A stretch of 64,000 nucleotides of DNA from Massilia varians (GTDB taxonomy: Bacteria > Pseudomonadota > Gammaproteobacteria > Burkholderiales > Burkholderiaceae_D), in contig NZ_AP026966.1 of NCBI RefSeq assembly GCF_027923905.1, positions 3,783,001 through 3,847,000 of the forward strand, read 5' to 3'. The notes under the pieces were generated by a model. That model saw only the letters and a program-made list of their open reading frames with translations. It made no database searches and was not told where the DNA came from. Shown one piece after another: positions 46,262-56,006 of the stretch. Position numbers and translations under genes: made by a program. The stretch's first letter is position 1. Every line of letters starts with the position of its first letter.

Positions 46262-47512
46262 TCAAACTTTTGCGAAGACGAGGGTACCGTTGGTACCGCC
46301 GAAGCCGAAGGAGTTCTTGACCGCGTAATCGATCTTCATGTCGCGCGCCGTGTTGGCCACGAAGTCCAGGTCGCATTCCGGATCCTGGTTGAAGATGTTG
46401 ATCGTCGGCGGCGACACCTGGTTGTGGATCGCCAGCACGGTGAACACCGACTCCAGGCCGCCCGCGCCACCCAGCAGGTGGCCGGTCATCGACTTGGTCG
46501 AGTTCACGACGAGGCCGGTCTTGGCGTGGTCGCCGAAGACGCGCTTGATGCCGCGCACCTCCGCGACGTCGCCCAGCGGCGTCGAGGTGCCGTGCGCATT
46601 GACGTACTGGACTTCACCGGCGTTCAGGCCGGCGTTCTTCAGTGCCGCGACCATGCAGCGCGCCGCGCCACTGCCATCCTCGACCGGCGAGGTGATGTGG
46701 TTGGCGTCCGCGCTCATGCCGAAGCCGATGACTTCCGCATAGATCTTGGCGCCGCGTGCGACCGCGTGTTCGTACTCTTCGAGCACCATCACGCCGGCAC
46801 CCTCGCCCAGCACGAAGCCGTCGCGGTCCTTGTCCCACGGACGCGAGGCGGTGGCCGGATCGTCGTTGCGGGTCGACAGCGCGCGCGCCGAGGCGAAGCC
46901 GCCCAGGCCCAGCGGCGACACGGTCGATTCCGCGCCGCCGGCGATCATCACGTCGGCATCGCCGTACTCGATCAGGCGAGCGGCGGCGCCGATGCAGTGC
47001 AGGCCGGTGGTGCAGGCGGTGACGATCGCCAGGTTCGGGCCGCGCAGGCCGAATTTGATCGAGAGATCGCCCGAGATCATGTTGATGATCGAGGCCGGCA
47101 CGAAGAAGGGCGAGATGCGGCGCGGGCCGCGATTCATGTACTCTTCCTTGGTGGCTTCGATCATCGGCAGGCCGCCGATGCCCGAACCGATGGTCACACC
47201 GATGCGGTCCGCGTTTTCCTCGGTCACGACCAGGCCCGAATCCTGCAGGGCCTGGATGCCGGCTGCCATGCCGAAATGGATAAAGCTATCCATGTTGCGG
47301 CCTTCCTTGCCCGGCAGGTAGTCTTCCACCTTGAAGTTCTTCACTTCTCCGGCGAAATGCGTCGTGAACGGCGTCGCGTCGAACTTGGTAATGTTGGCAA
47401 TGCCCGACTTACCGGCCAGCGCCGCGTCCCACGCCTCGGCAATGGTGTTGCCGATTGGTGAAATGCAGCCCAGGCCGGTAACGACGACACGGCGGTTGCG
47501 TGAACGGCTCAA
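46262..47512 (-). CDS. fabF: Beta-ketoacyl-ACP synthase II
   Basis: A 416-residue condensing enzyme elongating acyl-ACP with malonyl-ACP. Active-site Cys in [12 protein letters not shown] (about 165), His in [11 protein letters not shown] (about 305) and His in [13 protein letters not shown] (about 340). The start codon is TTG ([15 protein letters not shown]) with GGGAG upstream. It follows acpP as the last fab gene of the cluster. Confidence 0.97.
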   Translation of the reverse strand: MSRSRNRRVVVTGLGCISPIGNTIAEAWDAALAGKSGIANITKFDATPFTTHFAGEVKNFKVEDYLPGKEGRNMDSFIHFGMAAGIQALQDSGLVVTEENADRIGVTIGSGIGGLPMIEATKEEYMNRGPRRISPFFVPASIINMISGDLSIKFGLRGPNLAIVTACTTGLHCIGAAARLIEYGDADVMIAGGAESTVSPLGLGGFASARALSTRNDDPATASRPWDKDRDGFVLGEGAGVMVLEEYEHAVARGAKIYAEVIGFGMSADANHITSPVEDGSGAARCMVAALKNAGLNAGEVQYVNAHGTSTPLGDVAEVRGIKRVFGDHAKTGLVVNSTKSMTGHLLGGAGGLESVFTVLAIHNQVSPPTINIFNQDPECDLDFVANTARDMKIDYAVKNSFGFGGTNGTLVFAKV

Positions 47513-47550
47513 GCGATTCTCCCAAAAACTTTTAAAGCGCGATCTACTAC

Positions 47551-47790
47551 TTAGGCCTTGACGTGCGCGGTGGCGTAGTCGATGGCTTGCTTGACGGTGG
47601 TGATCTTCTCAGCCTGCTCGTCAGGGATTTCCATTTCGAACTCGTCTTCCAGTGCCATCACCAGTTCCACGGTGTCCAGCGAGTCAGCGCCGAGGTCGTC
47701 AACGAACGAGGATTCGATTTTGATGTCTGCTTCTGCAACGCCCAGTTGCTCAGCGACGATTTTTTTAACGCGTTGTTCGATATCCGACAT
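47551..47790 (-). CDS. acpP: Acyl carrier protein
   Basis: A 79-residue acidic four-helix carrier. The phosphopantetheine serine sits in [15 protein letters not shown] (about residue 37). It is the substrate of AcpS elsewhere in the window. GGAG lies before the ATG. There are 38 bp to fabF. Confidence 0.98.
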   Translation of the reverse strand: MSDIEQRVKKIVAEQLGVAEADIKIESSFVDDLGADSLDTVELVMALEDEFEMEIPDEQAEKITTVKQAIDYATAHVKA

Positions 47791-47959
47791 GTTATGGCTC
47801 CATTAAGGTGTGTGTTGCGGAAAGTGCGCGCATTTTATCAGGTTTGCGCGATGAAAAACTACTTTCGGCGATTACGCTTATATCCACCGAAATTGCTGCT
47901 AAAAGTGGCGTACACGCCGGATTTTTTTCGCAATCGATTCAATCCGGCATTCTAGCGCC

Positions 47960-48697
47960 TTAATTCATGTACATGCCGCCATTCACGTGCAGCTCGGTGC
48001 CCGTGATATAGGCCGCGGTCGGGCCTGCCAGGAAGGCCACGGCGTGGGCGATGTCTTCCGGCTGGCCCAGGCGGCCCAGCGGGATCTGCTGCATCAGCGC
48101 GCTGTGCTGGTCTTCGCCCAGAGCCTTGGTCATGTCGGTATCGATGAAGCCCGGCGCGACGCAGTTGACGGTGATGTTGCGGCTGCCGATCTCGCGCGCC
48201 AGCGCGCGGGTCATGCCGGCCACGCCGGCCTTGGCGGCGGCGTAGTTCATCTGGCCCGGGTTGCCCGAGGCGCCGACCACCGAGGTGATGTTGATGATGC
48301 GGCCGTGCTTGGCCTTCATCATCCCGCGCAGCACCAGGCGCGACAGGCGGCCGACGGCGGTCAGGTTGGTGGAAATCACGCTGTCCCACTCCTCGTCCTT
48401 CATGCGCATGGCCAGGTTGTCCTGGGTAATGCCGGCATTGTTGACCAGGATCGACAGGCTGCCGAAGCCCTTCTGCACCTCGTCAACGACGGCGCCGCAC
48501 TGGGCGGCGTCGGTCACGTTCAGGACCACGCCCTTGCCGCCGAATTCAGCCAGGTAGGCGCCGATCGCCTCGGCGCCGGCCGCGCTGGTGGCGGTGCCGA
48601 CGACCTTTGCGCCCTGGCGCGCCAGTTCGAGCGCAATGGCCTTGCCGATACCGCGCGATGCGCCGGTGACGAGGGCAACTTGGTTCTGCAGATTCAT
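47960..48697 (-). CDS. fabG: 3-oxoacyl-ACP reductase FabG
   Basis: A 245-residue NADPH-dependent short-chain reductase. Cofactor motif TGASRGIGKA (about 12-21), NNAG (about 87), catalytic Ser in TSVVGASGN and Tyr-Lys in YAAAKAG (about 152-156). It starts at 48697 (MNLQNQVALVTG); the open frame extends further upstream into fabD without a protein signal. Confidence 0.98.
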   Translation of the reverse strand: MNLQNQVALVTGASRGIGKAIALELARQGAKVVGTATSAAGAEAIGAYLAEFGGKGVVLNVTDAAQCGAVVDEVQKGFGSLSILVNNAGITQDNLAMRMKDEEWDSVISTNLTAVGRLSRLVLRGMMKAKHGRIINITSVVGASGNPGQMNYAAAKAGVAGMTRALAREIGSRNITVNCVAPGFIDTDMTKALGEDQHSALMQQIPLGRLGQPEDIAHAVAFLAGPTAAYITGTELHVNGGMYMN

Positions 48698-48723
48698 GCT
48701 ATTCCTTTTCTTTGGTGTTGATC

Positions 48724-49662
48724 TCAAGCCGCGTTGATCGAGGCCAGCACGCGCTCCAGCGCAGCCTGGTCGACCAGGGCCTCGCCGACCAGGGCGGCGT
48801 CGATGCGCTTGGCCATGCCGATCAGGGTCTTGCTCGGGGCGCATTCGATGACCTGGGTCACACCTTCAAGCGCCATCTTCTGCATGGTCTCGACCCAGCG
48901 CACCGGACCGGCGGCCTGGCGCACCAGGGCGTCCTTGATCGCGGCAGGATCGTGCAGGATAGCGACGTCGACGTTGTTGATCAAGTCGATCTGCGGCGCC
49001 GAGAACGGGATGTTCTCCATGTAGTCGCGCAGGCGATCCGAAGCAGGCTTGAGCAGCGAGGAGTGGAACGGCGCCGACACCGCCAGCTTCATGGCGCGCT
49101 TGGCGCCCTTCGCCTTGGCGATCTCGCAGGCGCGGTCGATCGCGGCGGCGTGGCCGGCGATGACGATCTGGGTCGGCTCGTTGAAGTTGACGGCTTCGAC
49201 CACTTCGCCTTGCGCGGCCTCGAGGCACACGGCGCGCACCTCGTCGGCCCCCAGGCCCAGCACGACGGCCATGCCGCCCTGCCCGACCGGCACCGCGTCC
49301 TGCATGGACTGGGCGCGGAAGCGCACCAGCGGCACCGCATCCTTGAACGCGATCACGCCGGCAGCGACCAGGGCCGAGTATTCGCCCAGGCTGTGGCCGG
49401 CAACGATGGAGGGCACCGGGCCGCCGGCGGCGATCCAGGCGCGGTACACGGCGACCGCGGCGGTCAGCATGACAGGCTGGGTGTTGGTGGTGAGGTCGAG
49501 GTCTTCCTTCGGGCCTTCGGCGATCAGCTTGCCGATGTCGAAGCCCAGGGCCGCCGAGGCTTCAAGCACGGTCTGCTCGACCACCGGGTTGCCGGCGAAG
49601 CCGTTCAGCATGCCGACGGCCTGGGCGCCCTGGCCCGTAAACAGGAATGCGAATTTGCTCAT
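48724..49662 (-). CDS. fabD: Malonyl-CoA:ACP transacylase
   Basis: A 312-residue transferase loading malonate on AcpP. FLFTGQGAQAVGM near the start, nucleophile Ser in GHSLGEYSALVAAG (about 92), and catalytic His in SAPFHSSLL (about 201). The start is ATG 49662 with GAGAG upstream. Repeat copy 3 separates it from fabH. Confidence 0.98.
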   Translation of the reverse strand: MSKFAFLFTGQGAQAVGMLNGFAGNPVVEQTVLEASAALGFDIGKLIAEGPKEDLDLTTNTQPVMLTAAVAVYRAWIAAGGPVPSIVAGHSLGEYSALVAAGVIAFKDAVPLVRFRAQSMQDAVPVGQGGMAVVLGLGADEVRAVCLEAAQGEVVEAVNFNEPTQIVIAGHAAAIDRACEIAKAKGAKRAMKLAVSAPFHSSLLKPASDRLRDYMENIPFSAPQIDLINNVDVAILHDPAAIKDALVRQAAGPVRWVETMQKMALEGVTQVIECAPSKTLIGMAKRIDAALVGEALVDQAALERVLASINAA

Positions 49663-49693
49663 TATTGTTCTCTCTTCGGATATCTCGGTTTTC

Positions 49694-49794
49694 GTAGGGT
49701 GGTGGGCTCTGCCGACCGCGCGCTCAAACTTCGTACGCACTGTGGCAACGCATTCTCTTGCTGAACGCGCGGACGGCGAAGCCGTCCACCCTAC
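49694..49794. repeat. Paired-arm GTAGGGTGG repeat, copy 3
   Basis: Left arm is divergent (GTAGGGTGGTGGGCTC-TGCCGACC), right arm is regular (GGACGGCGAAGCCGTCCACCCTAC). It lies inside the fab gene cluster between fabD and fabH, about 30 bp from each. Confidence 0.8.
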
Positions 49795-49831
49795 GGATCG
49801 CCGCGGCGCATACGCCGCGGCACGAAACGAA

Positions 49832-50818
49832 TTACATGCGGGCGAGCACCGCGCCCCAGGTGAAGCCGCCGCCCACGCCTTCCATCAGCACATTGTCGCC
49901 CTTCTTGATGCGGCCGTCGCGCACCGCGGCGTCGAGCGCCAGCGGGATCGAGGCGGCCGAGGTGTTGCCGTGCTGATCGACGGTGACGACCATCTTTTCC
50001 ATCGGCAGGCCGAGCTTCTTGGCGGTGCCCTTCATGATGCGCAGGTTGGCCTGGTGCGGGATCAGCCAGTCGATGTCGGAGGCCTGCATCTTGGCGTGCT
50101 CGAGCGCTTCCTTGGCGACTTCTTCCAGCACGGTGACGGCCAGCTTGAACACCGCCGGGCCGTCCATGTACAGGAAGCCGCTGCCGGCCACCGCGCCGCC
50201 GGCCAGGTTGCCCGGGATCGACAGGATGTGCGACTGGCTGCCGTCGGCGTGCAGCTTGGTGGCCAGCACGCCCGGCTCTTCCGAGGCTTCCAGCACCACG
50301 GCGCCGGCGCCGTCGCCGAACAGCACGCAGGTGGTGCGGTCGGTGAAATCGAGGATGCGCGAGAACACTTCGGCGCCGATCACCAGCACGCGCCGGTACA
50401 CGCCGGCGCGGATGAAGGCATCGGCGGTCGAGACCGCATACACGAAGCCGCTGCACACGGCCTGCACGTCGAAGGCGGCGCTGTTGTTGGCCATGCCGAG
50501 CTTTTGCTGCACGATGCAGGCGGTGCTCGGGAAGCTGCCGTGGAAGTCGGGGGTCGAGCTGGCGACGATCACCAGGTCGATGTCGGCGGGCAGGCAGCCG
50601 GCCGCTTCCAATGCATTGCGCGCGGCCTTCACGGCCAGGTCGGAGGCATTCTCGTCGCTCGCCGCGTAGTGGCGGCTCGAAATGCCGCTGCGGGTCACGA
50701 TCCACTCGTCGGAGGTCTCGATCCCCTGCTCGGCCAGCTGGGCCGCGAGTTGGTCGTTGGTGACGCGCTTGGCCGGCAGGTAGCTGCCGGTACCGGTGAT
50801 CTTGCTGTAGACAGTCAT
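49832..50818 (-). CDS. fabH: Beta-ketoacyl-ACP synthase III
   Basis: A 328-residue initiating condensing enzyme using acetyl-CoA and malonyl-ACP. Active-site Cys in AVCSGFVYA (about 117; CSGF instead of the usual CAGF), His in PHQANLRI (about 255) and Asn in [10 protein letters not shown] (about 285). The start [15 protein letters not shown] at 50818 fits the family; an ATG 12 nt earlier is possible. Confidence 0.97.
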   Translation of the reverse strand: MTVYSKITGTGSYLPAKRVTNDQLAAQLAEQGIETSDEWIVTRSGISSRHYAASDENASDLAVKAARNALEAAGCLPADIDLVIVASSTPDFHGSFPSTACIVQQKLGMANNSAAFDVQAVCSGFVYAVSTADAFIRAGVYRRVLVIGAEVFSRILDFTDRTTCVLFGDGAGAVVLEASEEPGVLATKLHADGSQSHILSIPGNLAGGAVAGSGFLYMDGPAVFKLAVTVLEEVAKEALEHAKMQASDIDWLIPHQANLRIMKGTAKKLGLPMEKMVVTVDQHGNTSAASIPLALDAAVRDGRIKKGDNVLMEGVGGGFTWGAVLARM

Positions 50819-50844
50819 CTTCTGCACCATCCTGCTGGTTTTGG

Positions 50845-51873
50845 TCAAGCCTGGCGCTGCTGGGCGTCGGGCGGGGTCGGCATCAGTTCGGCGATCAGGG
50901 CCGACAGCTGCTCTTGTACATCGTATTTGGCGGCGTCGTAGGCGCGCTTGATCGCCCATTCGAAGGCGAAGGCATTGGCGCCGCCGTGGCTCTTGAAGAC
51001 CAGGCCTTTCAGGCCGAGCAGGCTGGCGCCGTTGTAGCGCTCCGGATTGAGCTTCTTGAGCGACTTGCGGGCCAGCAGCGCGCCGGCCATCGAGAAGATA
51101 TTTTCCGTGAACACCGATTTGACGAAGCGCGACAGGCCTTCGACCGCCTTGAGCGTGACGTTGCCGACGAAACCGTCGCACACCACCACATCCACGGTGC
51201 CCTTGAAGATGTCGTTGCCTTCGACGTTGCCGAAGAAATTCAGCTTGCCACGCGCGTGGTCGGCCTTGAGCAGCACGCCGGTGGCCTTGACCACCTCGTT
51301 GCCCTTGATCTCCTCGGTGCCCACGTTCAGCAGGCCGATGCTCGGGCGCGGATTGTTCTCCATGGCCGAGCACAGCACCGAGCCCATGATGGCGAACTGG
51401 TGCAGGTGGTGCGGTTCGCAGTCCACGTTGGCGCCCAGGTCGAGCATGTAGGTCGGCCCGCCCTTCTGGTTCGGCATGATCGAGCAGATCGCCGGACGGT
51501 CGACGCCGGCCATGGTCTTGAGCACGTAGCGCGAGACGGCCATCAGGGCGCCGGTATTGCCGGCCGAGACGCTGGCATTGGCGCTGCCGTCCTTGACCAG
51601 CTCGACCGCCACGCGCATGGACGAATCCTTCTTCTTGCGCAGGGCGATCTCGAGCGGGTCGTCCATGGTGACGACCTCGGTGGCGTTCTTGACGGTGATG
51701 CGGGGATTCGATTCGGCGCCCTGCTTCTTGAGCTCGGCGCGCAGGACGTCTTCGAGCCCCACCAGGATGAGGTGGACGTCAGCTTGTTTTTTTAGAAACG
51801 AGACGGCTGCCGGAATGGTAACTGAGGGGCCGTGATCGCCGCCCATGCAGTCAATGGAAATAGTGATTGTCAT
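50845..51873 (-). CDS. plsX: Phosphate acyltransferase PlsX
   Basis: A 342-residue enzyme converting acyl-ACP to acyl-phosphate for phospholipid synthesis. N-terminal [17 protein letters not shown] and the conserved [18 protein letters not shown] (about 100-117), with [16 protein letters not shown] (about 215). Between rpmF and fabH, the classical order. Confidence 0.97.
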   Translation of the reverse strand: MTITISIDCMGGDHGPSVTIPAAVSFLKKQADVHLILVGLEDVLRAELKKQGAESNPRITVKNATEVVTMDDPLEIALRKKKDSSMRVAVELVKDGSANASVSAGNTGALMAVSRYVLKTMAGVDRPAICSIMPNQKGGPTYMLDLGANVDCEPHHLHQFAIMGSVLCSAMENNPRPSIGLLNVGTEEIKGNEVVKATGVLLKADHARGKLNFFGNVEGNDIFKGTVDVVVCDGFVGNVTLKAVEGLSRFVKSVFTENIFSMAGALLARKSLKKLNPERYNGASLLGLKGLVFKSHGGANAFAFEWAIKRAYDAAKYDVQEQLSALIAELMPTPPDAQQRQA

Positions 51874-52079
51874 TTGTTTGGAGATGCCGGCTCATGCGAA
51901 GTGGCAGAGCGTGCGGGCGGCAAGATGGGAGCGGGCCTGGCGCGCAGCCAGCCGCTGTCCGCGCAATTCAAAATGACGGAGTGCAAAGTTGTTGCAGCCG
52001 CTGAAAACGGAAAAGAAAAAGCGGCGCCACGCAGACATACGTTGCACCGCTTTCATGGTACTAAAGGACAAGACGTCGA

Positions 52080-52262
52080 TTACTCGTCGTTCTTGGTCTT
52101 CAGGACTTTACGGCCACGGTAGAAACCGTTCGGGCTGATGTGGTGACGCAGGTGGGTTTCGCCGGTGGTCGGCTCGACTGCCAGGTTCGGTGCGGTCAGG
52201 AAATCGTGCGAACGGTGCATGCCGCGCTTCGACGGGGACTTCTTATTCTGCTGAACTGCCAT
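52080..52262 (-). CDS. rpmF: 50S ribosomal protein L32
   Basis: A 60-residue ribosomal protein beginning [20 protein letters not shown]. The Cys-free form lacks the zinc ribbon Cys pairs, as in other Proteobacteria. It is between the YceD gene (217-bp gap) and plsX (206-bp gap). Confidence 0.98.
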   Translation of the reverse strand: MAVQQNKKSPSKRGMHRSHDFLTAPNLAVEPTTGETHLRHHISPNGFYRGRKVLKTKNDE

Positions 52263-52479
52263 GATGACTCCTAATACATAAGTTCTAAAATTCTAACACA
52301 TTCGATTTGCAAAAACTTGCAGATCGAGTATCCCAGCGGCAATTTCTTATTCATCCATCGCCGACATGTTTTAACGCTGCTACATCAACTGCCTACTGCC
52401 ATACTCGACTACTGCACGCGTTTGACACGTTCTTTCAGTCGTACTGCTCGGTACTGCGGTACTACTCATTCTGTGATGC

Positions 52480-52989
52480 TTACTCGGGCTTGAGATTTTT
52501 CAGTGCCGCGAACGGCGAGACCTTCTCGGTCTTCAGGGCGTCCAGGAGCTGAGTGTCCGGACATACCTCGTGTTTCGGTGCCTGCGGCAGGGCCAGCAGG
52601 GCTTCGTCTTCCAGCAACTGGCGGATATCGCACTCACGGCTGCCGACGATCACGTCGATGCTCTCGTCGTCGAGGACTTCCTCGATCCCGTCCGCATCCT
52701 CGTCGTCCTTGCCGAGCACCAGCATGGTGGACGAGTCGATCTCGTAGTCCATCGGCGTCAGGCAACGCTGGCACACCAGCTTCACGGGACCGGCAACCGC
52801 CAGGGTCATCGATGGGTAACCCTGCTTGGTCAGGCCGCCGTCGATCGACCAGCGCATCGCGCCGGATGATTCGCCGGACTTGTCGGCGCACTCGGCCGCC
52901 AGGCGGCTCATCTCGGCGACAGGGGTCGTGCCCTCGCGGTGTCCGTTATTCCGGCAAAACTCGAAGGCGTCAATGACAAAAGCGCTCAT
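52480..52989 (-). CDS. yceD: DUF177 / YceD family protein (23S rRNA accumulation)
   Basis: A 169-residue protein with the conserved CQRCLTPMDY (about residue 75; CxxC) and acidic middle region DDEDADGIEEVLDDESIDV of YceD. In E. coli it is needed for normal 23S rRNA levels. The start MSAFVIDAFEF at 52989 is supported by GGGGAAG upstream. It is just upstream of rpmF, as in most bacteria. Confidence 0.93.
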   Translation of the reverse strand: MSAFVIDAFEFCRNNGHREGTTPVAEMSRLAAECADKSGESSGAMRWSIDGGLTKQGYPSMTLAVAGPVKLVCQRCLTPMDYEIDSSTMLVLGKDDEDADGIEEVLDDESIDVIVGSRECDIRQLLEDEALLALPQAPKHEVCPDTQLLDALKTEKVSPFAALKNLKPE

Positions 52990-53164
52990 TTGGAAAACTT
53001 CCCCGGAAAACCTGCGATAATAGCAGGCTTCTCCCCGCAGAGTCAAAGACTTACGTCGTTTTTGAGCAGCGTGCGTTGTGCCCGATATGATTTATCGGGT
53101 TTACTTGTTGGAGATATATTGTCTATAAGCTTAGCTTATAGTTTTCCTTATTCGCCAGACCGCA

Positions 53165-53779
53165 ATGATACCAAGTTCGGCACCTTCGCGCCTCATTCTC
53201 GCCTCCAGTTCCGCTTATCGCCGCGAGCTGCTGTCGCGCCTCCAGCTGCCCTTCGAGGCCATCGCCCCCGACATCGACGAAACGCCCCATGCAGGCGAGG
53301 CGCCACAGGACACCGCCCTGCGCCTGGCGCGCGAAAAAGCGGCTGCGGTCGCCGCCCTGGCGCCGGGAGCGCTGGTGATCGGCTCCGACCAGGTGGCGAC
53401 GCTTGACGGCATGCAGATCGGCAAACCAGGCGACCATGCGCGCGCGCTGGCGCAATTGCAGCTGATGCGCGGACGCCGCGTCGTGTTCCATACCGCCCTG
53501 TGCCTGTGGGACAGCCGCGTGACCGACCCGCACAGCGCCGCCCAGGTCGAGAATGTGCAGGTCTTCGTCGACTTCCGCGACCTGCCCGATGCCGAGCTGG
53601 ACGCCTACCTACGCATCGAGCAGCCCTACGACTGCGCCGGCAGCGCCAAGAACGAGGGCCTGGGCATCGCCCTGCTCGAACGCATCGAGTCGAGCGACCC
53701 GACCGCCCTCACCGGCCTGCCCCTGATCGCCTTGACCGGCATGCTGCGCCGCGCCGGCGTTTCCTTCTTCGGCGTGTAA
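53165..53779 (+). CDS. Maf-like nucleotide pyrophosphatase (YceF type)
   Basis: A 204-residue house-cleaning pyrophosphatase. N-terminal LILASSSAYRRELL with Ser/Arg phosphate-binding residues, DIDETP (about 38), and IGSDQVATLDG (about 75). The YceF subgroup prefers 7-methyl-GTP. Divergent from yceD and 22 bp before the methyltransferase gene. Confidence 0.93.
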   Translation: MIPSSAPSRLILASSSAYRRELLSRLQLPFEAIAPDIDETPHAGEAPQDTALRLAREKAAAVAALAPGALVIGSDQVATLDGMQIGKPGDHARALAQLQLMRGRRVVFHTALCLWDSRVTDPHSAAQVENVQVFVDFRDLPDAELDAYLRIEQPYDCAGSAKNEGLGIALLERIESSDPTALTGLPLIALTGMLRRAGVSFFGV

Positions 53780-53801
53780 CACCTCTTATTTTTTCTGAAC
53801 G

Positions 53802-54551
53802 ATGCCCGGCACCCTCTACCTGATCCCGAACACCCTTGGCCCCACCGACGCGTCCTCCGGCGCCCTGGCCGCCCTGCTGCCGACCCAGGTGCAGGCCCTG
53901 ACCTCCAGGCTCGACTACTTCGTCGCCGAAAACGCCAAGACCGCGCGCGCCTTCCTGAAACTGATTGCCATCGACCATCCGCTGGCCAAGCCCTTGCAGG
54001 AAATCGAGATCGCCGAACTGAACGTGAACACGCCGCCGGCCGCGCTCGCGCAACTGTTGCAGCCGCTGCTGGCGGGGCGCGACGCGGGCCTGGTGTCGGA
54101 AGCGGGGGTGCCGGCGGTGGCCGACCCCGGCGCCGACCTGGTGCGCCTGGCCCACCAGCACGGGATTGCCGTGCGCCCGCTGGTGGGACCGTCCTCGCTG
54201 CTGCTGGCGGTGATGGCGAGCGGCCTGAACGGCCAGAGCTTCGCCTTCAATGGCTATCTGCCAACCGACGCCTCCCAGCGCAGCAAGCGCATCGGGCAAC
54301 TGGAGGGGCGCTCGCGCAGCGAGAAGCAGACCCAGCTCCTGATCGAGACGCCGTACCGGAATGGACAGATGCTGGAAGCCCTGGTAAGCGCGTGCCAGCC
54401 GGGCACCCTGATTTGCGTGGCAACCGACCTGTCGCTGGCCACCGAGTCGGTCCGCACGCTGACGGCCGCGAAGTGGAAGGCGGCGCTGGCGGCTGGCAAG
54501 GGGCCGGATTTTCACAAGAAGCCGACTGTGTTCCTGTTTCTGGCGCAGTAG
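53802..54551 (+). CDS. SAM-dependent methyltransferase, tetrapyrrole-methylase fold (RsmI-like)
   Basis: A 249-residue protein of the RsmI/tetrapyrrole methylase superfamily: GTLYLIPNTLGP at the start, FVAENAKTARAFLK, then VSEAGVPAVADPGADLVRLAHQ (about 96-117), the SAM-binding PGA loop, and VRPLVGPSSLLLAVMASGL. It is the shorter paralog often located beside maf rather than the true RsmI. Its stop TAG (54549-54551) lies inside repeat copy 4. Confidence 0.87.
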   Translation: MPGTLYLIPNTLGPTDASSGALAALLPTQVQALTSRLDYFVAENAKTARAFLKLIAIDHPLAKPLQEIEIAELNVNTPPAALAQLLQPLLAGRDAGLVSEAGVPAVADPGADLVRLAHQHGIAVRPLVGPSSLLLAVMASGLNGQSFAFNGYLPTDASQRSKRIGQLEGRSRSEKQTQLLIETPYRNGQMLEALVSACQPGTLICVATDLSLATESVRTLTAAKWKAALAAGKGPDFHKKPTVFLFLAQ

Positions 54552-54617
54552 GGTGGACGGCTTTGCCGTCCGCGCGTGCAACGCCGACGTGCGCTGTGGC
54601 GACGTCGGCAACGCTAC
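54548..54617. repeat. GTAGGGTGGACGGC repeat, truncated copy 4
   Basis: A single intact arm GTAGGGTGGACGGC-TTT-GCCGTCC, followed by a different small hairpin (CCGACGT...ACGTCGG) in place of a regular second arm, ending at CTAC (54617). It provides the TAG stop of the methyltransferase gene and lies 3 bp from the stop of the converging HDOD gene. Confidence 0.7.
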
Positions 54618-54620
54618 GAA

Positions 54621-55886
54621 TCAGTGCACCTCGTGGGTCAGCTCGCGCACCCAGTCGAACGCCTGCAGCTCGATCTCGCGGATCTGCGCCACCGACAGGC
54701 CCAGCCTGCGCAGCGCGTTGTACAGCTTGCACCCGCCCTCGGCCGCCTCGAGCAGCTCGGCCACCCGCAGCATGGTGCCGAACTCCCCTTCGCGGTCGAG
54801 CAGCGCCACGCGCACGTCGTCCGCCACCTCGACATTGTCGAGGATGTCGCGCATCTGGATCGAGAACAGCGCATCGGCCAGCGACATGATCCCCACCGTG
54901 AAGGCACGGTCGGCCCTGGCCGCGTCGTTCGGATAGCGGGCCAGGGTCATCAGCTCGAGCAGCTTGCCGCGCGTGGTGGCCAGCTGCAGCAGCGGCGAGG
55001 CCAGCTCGACCCCGCCCGCGGTGGTGTACAGCAGGATCTGCAGCCAGCGCTGCAGCTGGCGCCGCCCGAGCTGGTGCAAGGCCTGCGACAGCGATTCGAT
55101 CTGCGGCCCCGGCGCGGCGCGGCTGTTCACCAGGCGCAGCAGGTTCAGGCTGATCAGGGCGTCGCGCTTGACTGCGGTTTCGATCACCTGGGCGTCCGCA
55201 TCCGAGCTCACCAGCTCGAGCAGGCGCAGGATGGTCATTTCCGAAGGCGTGATCTTCTTGCCCGACAGGATCACGGGGCGGGCAAAGTAATAGCCCTGGA
55301 AGTATTCGAAACCGAGCTCCATGCACAGCCTGAATTCGTCCAGCGTCTCGACTTTTTCAGCCAATAATTTTTTGCCGGTGGACTTGAGCGAGCGCACCAG
55401 GTCCTTCAGCTCTTCCGGCGGCACCAGCTTGACGTCGACCTTGATGACGTCGACCAGGCCGACCAGGCGATCGAGCTCGGGCGAATGCTCGACCACGTCG
55501 TCGACCGCGAACTTGAAACCGAGTTCTTTCAATTCGGCAACACGCGCCAACAGCTGCTGGGTCGGCTTGACGGTTTCCAGGATTTCGAGGATAACCTTAT
55601 GCGGAGGCAGGAAGCGTACGAAGTCGCTCATCAGGACGACCTCGTCCACATTGACGAAGGCAAGCTGCTCGCCGACCACCTGCTCCATGCCCAGTTGCGA
55701 GGCGTGCGAAATCACCGCCGCCGTCGCCGCAGCGTTGTCGGTCAGTTTCGCATCGTCGTCCTCGCCGGCGGCACGGAACAGCAGCTCGAATGCCACGAGA
55801 TGCTGGTCACGGCCGAGGATAGGCTGACGTGCGAGAAAAAAATCGTTGGACGGCACGGATGCCGCTGCCGTTGCTTCGGCATGCAT
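54621..55886 (-). CDS. EAL-like/HDOD domain signalling protein
   Basis: A 421-residue YuxH-type protein. Residues about 15-215 form an EAL-like domain where the canonical EAL is replaced (QPILGRDQHLVAFELLFR), so phosphodiesterase activity is doubtful. Residues about 220-415 are an HDOD domain (RLVNSRAAPGPQIESLSQALHQLGRRQLQRWL). Members are regulators rather than enzymes. The ATG at 55886 is supported by AGGAG 8 bp upstream. Confidence 0.9.
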   Translation of the reverse strand: MHAEATAAASVPSNDFFLARQPILGRDQHLVAFELLFRAAGEDDDAKLTDNAAATAAVISHASQLGMEQVVGEQLAFVNVDEVVLMSDFVRFLPPHKVILEILETVKPTQQLLARVAELKELGFKFAVDDVVEHSPELDRLVGLVDVIKVDVKLVPPEELKDLVRSLKSTGKKLLAEKVETLDEFRLCMELGFEYFQGYYFARPVILSGKKITPSEMTILRLLELVSSDADAQVIETAVKRDALISLNLLRLVNSRAAPGPQIESLSQALHQLGRRQLQRWLQILLYTTAGGVELASPLLQLATTRGKLLELMTLARYPNDAARADRAFTVGIMSLADALFSIQMRDILDNVEVADDVRVALLDREGEFGTMLRVAELLEAAEGGCKLYNALRRLGLSVAQIREIELQAFDWVRELTHEVH

Positions 55887-56006
55887 CGAACAAACTCCTG
55901 GAAACTGTTGCGGCGCGGATAAACGCACCGGACAGGCGCGCAGGCCTGTCTCGGCGACTATACTACAAATCCGACACTATTAGCATTTTTATATCGAATT
56001 TGCGGC

